This document shows, piece after piece, positions 44,091 to 55,647 of a DNA stretch of 64,000 nt (position 1 is its first letter; each line of letters starts with the position of its first letter). Source of the DNA: Alectoria sarmentosa (Eukaryota; Ascomycota; Lecanoromycetes; Lecanorales; Parmeliaceae). The stretch is taken from NCBI GenBank assembly GCA_009733775.1, contig WOGZ01000058.1:62001-126000 (forward strand), written 5' to 3'. The position numbers and the translations under genes are program-made. The notes beneath the pieces are model-generated. The model was not told the origin of the DNA, made no database searches, and saw only the letters and a list, made by a program, of their open reading frames with translations.

Positions 44091-45481
44091 TCATAGCTGA
44101 AATTTCGTCCTCTGCTTCTCCATCCCACCCTGCCACTCCCACTCCTGCCCACTAGCCCTCTGTATCCCCTTGTCAACTCGCCTCAGCTTGAGCGTAAACC
44201 TTGGCCCAAGCTCTTGCAATCCTGCCCTTATTTCCTCAGCACCCTTCACCTCCTTTCCGTCTGCGCCCACTACACTTTTCTCCGTTTTCCTCTTGTCTCT
44301 GAAAACGTAGCGATGCCTGCGCACGAAGATGTAATCACGCTGGTTGTGTAGCGTGACCACCTGCCTGCCTTGCAGCTCAGGCTGAGCTGGGAATAATGTA
44401 CGCATCAAATGCGCCACTAACAATCCTAAGGGCGTAGAAAAGCCGTTGAGTATGAGCTCGGGCGTGTGATCTGTAGCGTTTCCGTGGCCGGGTAAACGCT
44501 TTCCTTCAATCCAATTCGATATGGAGAAATGGAAGGTAGGCCCATGGGGCAAGTGCACGACTGTCAAGCCCGTTGGCCTTTTCAAGTCTTCCTTGAGTAC
44601 GACAACGGCAGTATATTTGCGGCTTCAAATTTTAGAGTCAGTACTTTTTCTTTGGAATGCAAAAAGAGTCACAAGATAAGCAAAGTACTCTCAAAACATG
44701 TCTCAGAACTCAATCTGGAGTACAAAGTAAGAAACGCTCCGAAATGTAACACGTACTTTGCAGCGAACGAACAGATTTCTCTGACTGAGAACTTGTGGCT
44801 GTACCGGTGCGAGGATCGCGGAATGTAAACTGAATGCGGGAAGAGAGACGTGAGGTGGTGGGCTTCTTTGTGAAGAGATGAATTGAGAGATGTCGTGATC
44901 AGGACTTTAGGGACAGGCGGGGTGTCGGTGGAGAAAAGGGTAGGGAATTTGGCGGCAAGAGCTTCAGGGGTGAAATCAAGGTTCGTGCTTCTTGTGGATT
45001 GGATGGGAGATATTGCACGCTCTGTAGGCGTCCTTCTCTTCGGAGCCTTTGCCTGTTTCGCAACCTCTACTGCCTCATCCTCGCTGGCGGAGTCAATCAT
45101 GCTATCCCTCTCTTCATCTTCGTCTCCAGATCCTTCCTCTCCCTCTTCTCCCTCCACTTCTGAAGCAGCCTGCTCCTCCTCAATCTTCCGCCTCTTCAAC
45201 CTCTCCACATCCACCGAAAGTCCCAATCCATCACCAATATCACTATCCACATCATCCCACACTCTTTTCCTCTCCAATGTCAAAGGTTCGTTTTGCCTCA
45301 GCCTCTCCTCCCGTAGGCTAGGTTTTTTGTCCTCTTCTCGTCGTCGGCGAAACCGTTCATCTCGTTTAATGCTATCAGCGGCTCTCTTTCTGTTTATGTG
45401 GAGGGACTGCCGCTGTTCCTTGTTCTTGGTTTTAAAAGGAAGGTGGGCTTTTGTTGAAAGCTTAAGCTTCTTGGAGGCCAT
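44091..45481 (-). CDS. RPF1: ribosome production factor 1 (Brix-domain protein)
   Basis: Nucleolar Brix-family protein needed for 60S subunit assembly (family knowledge). Exons 45481-44757 and 44622-44091 give 418 aa; the intron is 134 nt. The N-terminal half is highly charged: basic KTKNKEQRQSLHINRKRAAD, then an acidic EVEGEEGEEGSGDEDEE region. The Brix domain starts at PKVLITTSLN and continues with FSVREICSF. Across the splice it reads AANRKYTAVVVLKEDLKRPT and GLTVVHLPHGPTFHFSISNW, then TLHNQRDYIFVRRHRYVF and GPRFTLKLRRVDKGIQ. This is the typical RPF1 sub-family pattern. The 'AANR-YT' junction strongly supports the chosen acceptor. Confidence 0.92.
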
Positions 45482-46031
45482 TGATGAGGAGTGGTGTAGA
45501 GGTAAAGTCTGCCTATGTACCTTACTTGACTCTGCAAGATTGAAGAATTTCTGCACAAGACTTGATAGGGCAGCGGTTAAATATCGGAGACTAAAAGATT
45601 AGCCCTCTATTAGCGGCTTTTCTTCGCGAGGCTCAAAACCTCAGATGGGACTAGTGCTTGGCCTTGAGATAGCGGCCGAGGGGCCTCTATCTCCCATATG
45701 GGGTTAGGGTGAATTCATGTGAGGGATTCGACATGCGATCCTCAGTCTATGAAAGAGCTTTCCCACTCCTCACATTCTCCTAATCTTCACAATCTGTCTG
45801 CATGCCAAAATTCTAATCTTTCAGCTACCTAATGTTCCGTAAGCGCATCATCGTAGCAATTACCTGGGTACATACTGTGTATGGAGACTGATCATGGACG
45901 CTTTTTGTCGTTATCGAGGATCTGCTGAGGTCCACCTATTGCACTGTTTTGGAAAAGACCGTTTCTATAGAGTTCAGTCGTGACAAGTAGTCCTACTCCG
46001 AAGGCGCAACAAGATCATAAAACCATTGCGA
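45482..46031. other. intergenic region (RPF1 promoter)
   Basis: About 550 bp between RPF1 and glutathione synthetase, both on the minus strand. It should contain the RPF1 promoter. No other feature is recognised. Confidence 0.4.
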
Positions 46032-47903
46032 TCATACGTCTATCAAGCAGACGCTATCGACTGCTCCAAATCCAGCTGCTACACCACCCTCCTCGCTTTC
46101 CCGACCTTTCGTCCTCAAAAGATGTCCTGCTTCCCAATTCTCCAGTATCTCTCGCTCTCCCTTCTCACTGCGGCAATGTCGCCAAAGGCACACTCCATAC
46201 ACCCCAAGCTCTCCAATCACTTCACCGCTTCTTACTTCTCCGTTTCTGAAAACACTGTTCCGTAGCGCAGGCGGCTCAATCAGTTCCATAAGGATATACC
46301 CTCGGTACTTCTTGCTATCATCACCGAGAGATTTAATGAAAGGTGGTATCTTTAATCCATAGATATTGTTCCCGCCGCCTTCGCGCTGCGGTTTGAGCAC
46401 GTAGCCTTTAACATTGTCTGTATCAGTGGCAATGCTGATGGCGTGTTTACCCTCAGCTGTGTCGTCGAGCGGATAGATGGCAGCGAAAGTGTTACGTATG
46501 CGGTTGATGCATGCAGCGGACGAGGTAGATGATAGGAAACGGGAGAGATGTGGGGACGATGGTGTGGCGAGGATCTGTTGAATCTTCTTCGAACCAGCCA
46601 AGTGTGTCAGAATCGAGGGGCATTTTATGGCTGCGGAGCGTTCTAGATGTAGGCGTCCTTTCCAAGACTCACGAGAACTATACTCAGCGGGCGAGTAACC
46701 CGCGCGGAAGTACAGAGTCGTGACTTCATAGGGTGTTCTGGGGGAGTAGGGTGGTGTGTAGATTAGAGGTCGAGATGGCGAGTCAGCGGGTATACTTGTA
46801 TGGGAGAGCACTGCAGAGAAAGGAAGGCGGAAGGTGAGGACGCTGTGGTCGGTAAGAAGATTGGTAGCCAAAGCGTGTTGGTCAAATGCATTGTTTTCGG
46901 GATCTTGAACGATGAAGAGGGTACAAAGGGGCAACTGAGTGTTGTTTTTGGAGCGGCCATATGCTTTGTGGGCAGTGGCGATGCCGCGAGATATTGAAGC
47001 GATGGATGGGTTGGGAGGGAGCGAGGAATCAGATATGAGTGATGGAATAGTGGGTGGGTAGGCGAAGATAGAAAGGAGGTGCCTGGTGTAATGTCAGCAT
47101 AGCAGATTGAAGCAGATGTATGAAAATGTACTTGTGAAGAGCGGAGACTTTAGCGGAAAGTCCTCCGAAAGAAGACGCGATTGTGTTGAACTCGACTTGC
47201 TTGATCTCGGGCTCGGCATCTCTTTTTGATGGGTCCTTGTGAACCATGTAATCTGAACGAAAGATACCCAGAGAAAGATCCTTCGCGCTTACTCAGTACA
47301 TGGGCACCTCGAAGAGGCAGTGAACAGTTTTGAAGTACCTGCACATAACCCTCCTTCTTCACTGCTTGATGGACATTCCATAGATTTGAGATGTAATCAT
47401 CCACTTCGGCCAATCTGCAAACACACAATCAGGAAACAGTAGAAACCATATGTTCCGCCGACAGAATTGGATCAAATCCCCCAAAATAAGGTAGCAGCTG
47501 ATCAGACGAATTTGCCCGAAATCAGAGATATTCGGAACATTGTCAGAGCAATGGAGACAATCGTAGGTACTGAAGAGGGGGGGGGGAAACGGCAGGCATA
47601 CTCCTTCACGACTTCTCCGAGCCAGTTTTCATCATTTGCTATGCACGCATACAGCTCGTTGTATGCAGTCTGGATCGCCCGAGCTTCCCGAAAGCATGCT
47701 CTAGGAAAGAGGCTAGGAAACAGAGTGACAGGTGCCGTTACTGCGAGAGATCGCGACGGATCAATCTCTTCTGACACGAAAGATGAAGAGGGTCGTACAG
47801 CCAAGCCGTTGAGAATTGACCAGTCCTTGACATTGGAGAGAAGGTAGTCCGATTGCTCCGACGTCAGAGCTGGAGGATAGTCAGGATAAATTGAAGCGAC
47901 CAT
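46032..47903 (-). CDS. GSH2: glutathione synthetase
   Basis: ATP-dependent ligase joining gamma-glutamylcysteine and glycine, the second step of glutathione synthesis. Exons 47903-47602, 47414-47339, 47280-47132 and 47082-46032 give 525 aa, a normal eukaryotic length. Each splice restores a conserved block: GEVVKE-LAEVDDYISNLW, KKEGYVQ-DLSLGIFRSDYM and KVSALHK-HLLSIF. Other hallmarks are KQVEFNTIASSFGGLS, CTLFIVQDPENNAFDQHAL, YFRAGYSPAEY, KCPSILTHLAGSKKIQQ, the ATP-binding Gly-rich YVLKPQREGGGNNIYG, YILMELIEPP, and the C-terminal lid RTKGRESEEGGVAAGFGAVD. All catalytic motifs appear intact. It is divergent from the SNF2 gene, 642 bp apart. Confidence 0.95.
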
Positions 47904-48545
47904 CTTGAGCTGCCCCTAATTCCTTTGTTCGAGAACGAATGCTGTTATCATCTCACTTACAAATCTACGGTACAATAATGCTTGAGTGTGCAGTCTTAAA
48001 CGAAGAAAAGACGGACTCGGTGAGCTTGCAAGCTCGGCTTTAGGAACACCTCGGGGATAAGCTTGGCGCGTCACGCAACCTGTAGGCACAAGAGCTTCGG
48101 CAAATCGCATGCAAAACATTATTGCCTTCTCCAGCTTTGGGTTCCTCCTACTAGCGTCGCAGCTTTGGGTTCTTATCCTCTCATGTTTGGGACCAGCTAA
48201 CGCTGCAGAGCACAAGTGAGCTTCCTCCCAAAGATGTGCGCAAAGAAGACGTGCTGAACAGCGAATCAAGGTAGAAGCTCCGCACGACACCTACCAGGCA
48301 CAGCAGAGACTGATTTGAAAGTGAGATTTAGCCGCGTTGTTGCCAACAGAAAGGCACGTCGCCCGCAACATTCACTACGAATACATCTTCACTCTCTTCC
48401 GCCGCGTCACGACATCTCTTGCTCGCTATGATACCTAGAAAAAAGAACGACATCTCACTTCCTACCACCTACAACCTCACTGCTCTCTTGCATGTGCAAT
48501 AGCGTGTACAGGCTCAGGTAGTCCTACCAATCTACCTGGGCAAGC
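47904..48545. promoter_or_regulatory. bidirectional promoter region (GSH2 / SNF2 gene)
   Basis: A 642-bp space between divergent start codons. Pyrimidine-rich leader precedes the SNF2 ATG. Individual elements such as AP-1-type sites could not be fixed with confidence. Confidence 0.5.
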
Positions 48546-51500
48546 ATGGCATTCATACAACCGTCAATTGAAGGACCACCGTCAACCGAGGACCCGTGGT
48601 ATTGGACAGTCGATCAGGTGGTATTTAACTTGACCGACCACGACAGTCCGTGGCTGAGAGCAGATGCACAATTGATACTGCCAGATGTCAGCATCCTCGC
48701 CAAAACACTCCGAGAGAACGACGTCACAGGCCGTGCCCTCCTCCATATGGTGGACGACGACTGTCTAAGAGATGTTTTCGGGATCAAGTCGATGGACCAC
48801 AGGTTCTCCATCACCGATCTCATCAACCAGCTGCGAGGCTTGTCCCCGAAGTTTCATGAAAAAGCTAAGCGTTTTGCTAGGCTATCGAGTGTGAGCTTGA
48901 GCTCACGAATAGGATCCCCGTACTTTGCGACTCCATCATCCTTGGAGCCGCGAGCGAAATCTATGACACTGGGATTGATGCTTTCCCCAGTAAATTCGTC
49001 TGCCCAGCGTCAGGATCATTTTGGGCTTGGCCAATCGCCAGCACACCTTCGCAGTGTCCTCAAGGAAGGGCCCGAGGCTCAAGTCCAAGAATTTGATCCA
49101 CCAAATACAATCACGTCCCGCTTCTTGGAAGCTACGCAAAGAGGAGAAGACTTGAGAAGCAACAGGATCGAGGAAAAATTAGACGAGGTCAAGCCTGAAA
49201 AGACCACGACTACTTCAGGCGCTTTAACTTCGGGTCACGAGGGGCCTTCTTCGAGTAGCGCGAATATTGCGTCTAACCTAGAGCAAGTTGAGCGACGTTT
49301 TCATCAAGGCGAGACCATCGTCGTCGACGAGACTGGAAGGAAAAGGCGGCGTTTGGTGATGGCTCAGCCTGGTACCTTAGGACCAACACAGACCGTGGCA
49401 GCGAAGTCGCCAAATTTGGATGAACCACCCAGTTCCCCGGAGACTCTTCGAAAAGACACCAATGCAAATACCTCTTTCGAATCGAATTTCTTACCTACGT
49501 CTGACTGTTCAATCTTTGAGAATGAGCTTTTAGTGGACACCCAGGAGCCTCCTGTCGTTGTGGAGGCGGCAATGTTGATATCAGATCTATTTAGGGATTT
49601 AAGAAACCTTGAGCAAGTTTCACTATACGGTCCATCAGTATCAAACTCCGAGGATCCCGCATCGGACTCAGCAGATGCGGCATCAGAGCCGGGAGCTGTA
49701 TCGATCAATGAAAATGGGCGAAAACGAATGAGACCCATCCTGGTTCACGGAGTCGATCTCGGCTCTGAAGATCAACAAACTGAGAATCCAATCTTGAGTA
49801 AGGCGAATGACACCTTCGGCTCGGCTGCACCGAATCTCGGAGAGATCGAACATATAGATCACGTATTGCAGCGGTCATACGGGAGGAAAGCGAAGAGAAA
49901 AGCAGACCATATCTATCTCGGGTTCGAATCCATGCCCATTGACAATCTAATCTATGGCGACGTTGCTCTTGATAAGGGTTTGGACGAAGATAAGTCGACA
50001 GGAACATCGTCACAAGTGGAACAATCCGATGGGCTTGATGATTTCAATATTGATCCTAACAATGACATCGGTAAAGGCCAACGCCTATATGTCAATGCGC
50101 GCATGAAATATCTTCTTCAGAGTCAGAGGGCATTACTGGAACGAGACGGACGCGATCATATTGGAATTATTCCTTACCCTGATAGGATCAGCAGAAAGAA
50201 CTGCCCTCTCTCGATTACCATATTTTCGCCATCTTCTCAAGGTATCACAAGATCAAGAGCGAATCGTTCACGGTGGATCAAAGACAAAATCGTTCTCGAT
50301 GCAACTGAGGCCGACGGAAGGACAAGCAATATGTGCAACGTCATTAATCCGGGTCTTGCACGTGATGAGAGCGAAGATCCTGACTGGAAGGCTCTCGAAA
50401 AGTGGAATTTCATGGATGGGAAAGATGAGGTTCTCCCTGTATATGGTGATTCTGGTTCAGAAGGAGAGTACGATCTAAAGACGTGGCGTGAGATGGAGGA
50501 AGAACGAGGGCAGATCGCAAGGTCACTGGGTACATCTGAAAGCGCGAAATTAACCAGCGCAGAAGTCCAAGATGCAATTGATGCGGCTATGGAGCAGATT
50601 GTCCGCGATTGGACTCTCACGAGGTTACCAAAGCTGAGACTCAGGGAATGGCGTCTATGGACGAAATCTAGAAGAGACCGAGATACACAAAGCCAGATTG
50701 AATCTTTCACCCGTGACATCGAGAAGCTTGAAACTCGTATTGCTAATCTTCGGAAGACGATTGCTCAAGAGGAATGGTCCACGACAAGTCAAGTCAACAA
50801 GCTTTCCAAGATTATCCAGCCGTCGATTTTTGACCGCGAAGATCGTCAATGGAAGATCGCTACATTGGAATTGCAGAAAGCCCCCGAGAAACCGCTGCCT
50901 GCATCAAGAATGTTCAAATTCGCAAAGAGTCTAGAGCCTGAAGAGGTACTCGAAGACGGCCAAGAGATGCTTACGGGTGATATTGAACGCTCAGACATTT
51001 CGGAAGATGACTTGGAGGACTTCATCGTGGAAGATGACGGCGACGGAGACGCTTACCAGCCTGTGATTGTTGATGATGATCTAACGATGGCGGATGTAGA
51101 AGATGACATGGACTCTGACACCTTGATCGTGGACGAATCAAAACCAAAGCCACCAATTGAGCGAATCAAGAACTTCAGTCAACGTGGCCTTTCTCCTTCC
51201 AATGTTATCGACTTAACTCAGCAATCAGATCCTGTGGAACCAGAAATTTTCACTCCGAAGCCCGAGTCTTCTTATGCTATCCAAACGCCGCCTTTGTACG
51301 GTAGCGAAAACGACAGCGAAATATTCCAACGTAGCCGCAGTAAGAAGCCTGTGTTCAGGGTGCCTTCTACAGTACGGTCTCCGACCAAGACCACGGAAAT
51401 CATTAGTCTTGAAAGTGACTCCAATGACTCTGTGGGATATCTAAATCTTGATCCACCAGATCAGTTTCCGGCATTGAATGATGTTGATAGAATCAGGGAT

Positions 51501-54304
51501 ATGGATCCCGCCGACTTAGTGGCAAGGCAAGATAGAAAGCGACTACTTATATGGACGGTGGCCCATACATTAGCGTCCCAACGACAGGCCGCCTTTACGT
51601 ACTTGAACAAAATGAGCATGGAAGTCTCTCGCGCGAACGTGAGATCAGGCCTTGCAGAGCTTTGCCATCACAAGCGGCGCCTTAAAAACATGGACAATGA
51701 AGACTCAGACAGCGTCATGCGGGTTGCCGCATGGCATGTTTGCTGGACAATACCTGTTAAGGTAACACCTGAAGGTCTTCAGACCCCCCACATCATTGCG
51801 ACTTTGGAGGATGATGATGGATACGAACCTTTCTACGACTTCTTGCTCGAATGTTCGCAACATTACCAGAATGCTCCTGCTCTTCCAAGTCAAAAGACAC
51901 GGAAAACGAAACGACTGTTGGCACTTCGAGAAGAGTCTAACGAAAGTCCACAAGATAGCTCGTTCCGGAAGAGGAAGTATGCTGTGACAGAGAGTCAAGA
52001 AACGCTAAATAAACGGCACACCGCCCAGGAAAGAATGCGTGGCGACGAAGAGCGCCGTCGACGAGAGGAGCTGAAGTCCAGACTCTCCACAATGAGCTCC
52101 CAGGCGGGTGATCCCTTGGAGGTCATCGTTAACCCCGGCAAGCTCGAAGATGAGGAATTTGTCCGGCTTAACCCTACATTTGGAAATGGAGCCCGCATGA
52201 AACCACATCAAAAGGAGGGCCTACAGTTCATGTGGCGTGAAATCACCGGCGATCATCAAAATCTACAAGGATGTCTACTTGCACATGCTCAGGGGCTTGG
52301 AAAGACCATGCAGGTTATCTCGCTGCTGGTCACCATCGCAGAAGCATCGATATCCGAGAACAAGGATATTCGGCAACAAATTCCATGTGAGCTTCGCGAA
52401 AACCGAACCCTCATACTCTGCCCAGTAACGTTGGTAGAAAACTGGTGGGACGAACTGCTGATATGGCCCCCCACAATGTCCAACCCTCTAGGCAAGCTTC
52501 GGAAAGTAAGTTCGGCGATCGGGCTCGCATTACGTCTTAGTGAAATCGAAGCCTGGAGCCATGAAGGTGGTGTCTTGATACTTGGATATCCTACTTTCAC
52601 AGAATTAATACAAAACAAACCTCGTGCAAACAGACCCCCTACGCTTGAGGAAGCCCTGCATCTCAGGATCAAAAAAGCTCTGTTGAAAGGCCCAAGTCTC
52701 GTCGTAGCCGATGAAGCCCACACTTTCAAGAATCGAGCTTCAGATATCAATCGGGCCATCAATCAAGTCAAGACTACCAGTCGGATCGCCCTCACGGGAA
52801 CTCCGCTGGCGAATCGTCTTGGAGAATACTATTCAATGATTGACTGGATTGCGCCGGACTATCTGGGAAAACCCGCAGAATTCCTTGCGACTTACGAGGA
52901 GCCTATTTACGCCGGACTGTATCGAGAGAGCACTGATTCGCAATATCGAGAGTCTCGAAAGAGGTTGAAAGCTTTGGAATTGGAACTAGAGCCGAAGGTC
53001 CACCGAAGGGGAAATGCAATTTTGCATGCTGAGCTCAAGGGGAAGATGGAGTTTGTTATCACGGTACCACTTACCAGGCTCCAGAACGACCTCTATTGTA
53101 TCTACGCAGGATCTATGCTTGGCGTCAGTAAGGGGGGGGAACCCAAACAAGCTACTCTCTGGTCATGGCTCGGCCTTCTTCAACTCCTCTGCAATCACCC
53201 GAAAAGCTTCAGGGAGGGAATCCTCGCGCTCAAAGCTGGGTATGAAAACTCATCCAAGACGAAGCCTCTAATGGTGAGAAAGAAGGCGCGCCAATCCGAT
53301 ACTGAGGAAGGGCCGCTTGGCTCCGAAGAAGATGCTATCCAACTGAATGAACCCATTTCCAAGATTGGTCTATCACAAATTATAAGCGAGAGCGAAAAAG
53401 TTTTCGAGATTTTGACTACACCCATTGACACTTTGTGTCTGTCCAACAAGATGCAAGTTTTGATGAGTATTCTGAACTTCGCAGAAGCTGCCCAGGATAA
53501 AGTCCTAGTCTTCTCTCATCGAATTCCAACTCTGAACTTCATTGGCGAACAGCTTGCCATGGCAGACAAGGCATACGCTCGTATTGACGGTAAGATGCTG
53601 CCAGAGAAGCGACAGCCAATAACCAAAGAGTTCAATGAAGGCAAGACGAACATATGTTTGATATCCACTCGAGCCGGAGGGACAGGGTTGAATTTATTTG
53701 GTGCCAATCGAGTCGTGATAATAGACGATCATTTCAATCCCATGTGGGAACGGCAAGCCATCGGTAGAGCCTACCGTATTGGACAACAAAAGCCAGTCTA
53801 CGTTTACCGTCTCACTGTAGGCGGCACCTTTGAGCAGGCAATCCAAAATCAAGCCCTGTTCAAAGAGCAGCTGGCTACACGGGTAGTGGATCAAAGGAAC
53901 CCAAATCGCCACGCTGTCAAAGGTGCCGGTCAGTATTTGTTCCTACCAAAGACTGTCGAACAGGAGGATTTGAGCCATTTCCTGGAGAAAGACGCTCTTC
54001 TAGATCATCTTCTAGCTGACCCGGCAACGTAAGCACACCTCTTCTCTTTCTAGATTTGCTCTGCTGACTGATTCCTAGCAACCATATTCTCTCAATCACG
54101 CCCTCTGAGACATTTCATATCGAAGATGGTATAGAGTTGACACCAGAGGAGAGCAAGGAGGCTGAACAGATGAAGAAGGACTTCGAGCTGTCCCGTCGAG
54201 ACCCGATGGCTCACAATGCATTGATAAATCAGCGCAGGGAAGAAGAGGCTCGTAGGCTCCGACAACACGTTGCCTCGTTTTCCCAGCAGAAACCAAAGAT
54301 TTAG
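48546..54304 (+). CDS. SNF2-family ATPase, ATRX/ARIP4-like, with N-terminal SAM-like domain
   Basis: Predicted nuclear chromatin remodeller or DNA translocase of 1902 aa; exons 48546-54028 and 54079-54304. Residues about 14-100 resemble a SAM domain (WYWTVDQVVFNLTD, LLHMVDDDCLRDVFGI). A long, acidic, mostly disordered region to about residue 1200 includes DDDLTMADVEDDMDSD. The ATPase core shows motif I AHAQGLGKT (1246-1254), motif II DEAH (1389-1392), motif III ALTGTPLANRL, and the helicase-C motifs STRAGGTGLNLFGANRVVII and QAIGRAYRIGQQKP. Most Snf2 proteins have AD-MGLGKT; the AH form is typical of the ATRX/ARIP4 branch, which guides the assignment. The second exon adds a charged tail. No ADD or PHD finger was seen. 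Confidence 0.88.
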
Positions 54305-55647
54305 GTACAGTGCCATTATGGCAGGCATCTCATTTTCCAGCTCGGAAATTGCACTCCGTGCGAGAGCGGTGCATACATATTTTGATGATTGCGCGAAAAT
54401 TGATTTGGGCGTTTGGAGGAGGTCATATTGCTTGATACGATAGATACCCCCAAGAGCGCTTTATTCATCAGGTCAATGGTTTGTTTTGCAGATTTAGCCT
54501 TTGTCATGTATCTACTCTCTGAGATCAGTTGCATAATTGAACATGAAGCTTTGAGAAACGCAATTTATGCTACGAAAGTGCTCTTCCGCAGTCCCGTCTG
54601 GAATTGATGAGATCTCGTAACGTGTGAGTGAGTGCTCTAGATGTCTCCCGCTTGCCCAGGTTCAGGAAACGCAATACGCTCTCTAGTTGATGGCTTTCCC
54701 TTGCCATCAGACCGCGCAAAAAGCAAGTAGTTGCCAATCACTGCCCCCCGCAACAGCCACCGTTGCAGGATTGTTTCATGCCCAAGAGCCGTTTGGTGCT
54801 TGAGACCTCAAGAGACCGGCCTTCTGCCGCTGACCAGTTCCCGGTAACGAGCGACTCATATTTGCCGCGGGGGGGGGGAACCAGCGCACTCCGGCTATCT
54901 TCCTACTTTGGTTGTAGCTGCTCATTTTTTCTCGAGCATGGGTACTAACTAGTGCGCTTCTCGGGGGGGGGGGGGGGCAGTAAAGGCTAGGGGTGAGATT
55001 ACCTATACTGCTACAAGTTTCTTCGATGATATCGTCGAAGGATTCTAAGCCCATAGGTCTTCTGTTGATCTTGTTGGTACCGGGGTGTATATCTAGTGCA
55101 GATGACTTTTTAATCTTGGGCTTTGCTGAATATGTTGTAGGCGACTTGGAGAGACGACGATGTGTAGGAACGAATGATAACGGGGTCTGGTTGCATTGGT
55201 GGGGGGGCGGGACTTGTATGGGTGGTGTTGGTGAGGTGGTGTTGGGGTTGCTTTTTGGAGAGCGGGTTTGGTGGGCGGTTTGTTGGGAGCGTTGGTGGGA
55301 TATTGCGTTGGTGGGAGGTTTGTATGGGAGAGGGGAGATTTGGGTGGGAGATTTTTGTATGAGAGATTTGTGGGCGATCTGTATTGGAGAAAAAAGGGTA
55401 TTCACGAATGAAAAGTACTAAAACTTGACAGCAACATAATCGTATTGATATGAACTCGTCGATGCTCAAGGGGCTGTTGCCATTGCAGAGGGGCTTGTAA
55501 TCATTGAAATTCCCTTTATTCGTGACATTTGACTCGACAGCTACACCCGAATTCATTAAAATTCCCCTTTATTCATGACATTTGACTTGACAGCTATGCT
55601 CGGCTTCCAGCCAAAACAAATGCCTTATCCAGGGAAATCTCCCTCCC
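54305..55647. other. intergenic region with G homopolymers and a tandem duplication
   Basis: About 1.34 kb between converging genes. It contains runs of 10 G (54869-54878) and 15 G (54963-54977), a G/T-rich stretch 55200-55370 that creates a Pro/Thr/Ser-rich antisense frame, and the 52-bp tandem duplication listed separately. No gene is supported. Confidence 0.5.
55501..55598. repeat. two diverged tandem copies, 52-bp period
   Basis: The segment from 55501 is repeated from 55553 with about four substitutions and one indel over 45 bp. Two of the differences are CpG to TpG or CpA transitions. Confidence 0.8.

Noticed and set aside
49918..49933. tRNA B-box-like GGTTCGAATCC
   Set aside because: Inside the continuous SNF2 coding frame, with no acceptor stem.
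54776..55405. 209-codon minus-strand ORF
   Set aside because: The Pro/Thr/Ser/Gln-rich product arises from a G/T-rich tract; no conserved motif.
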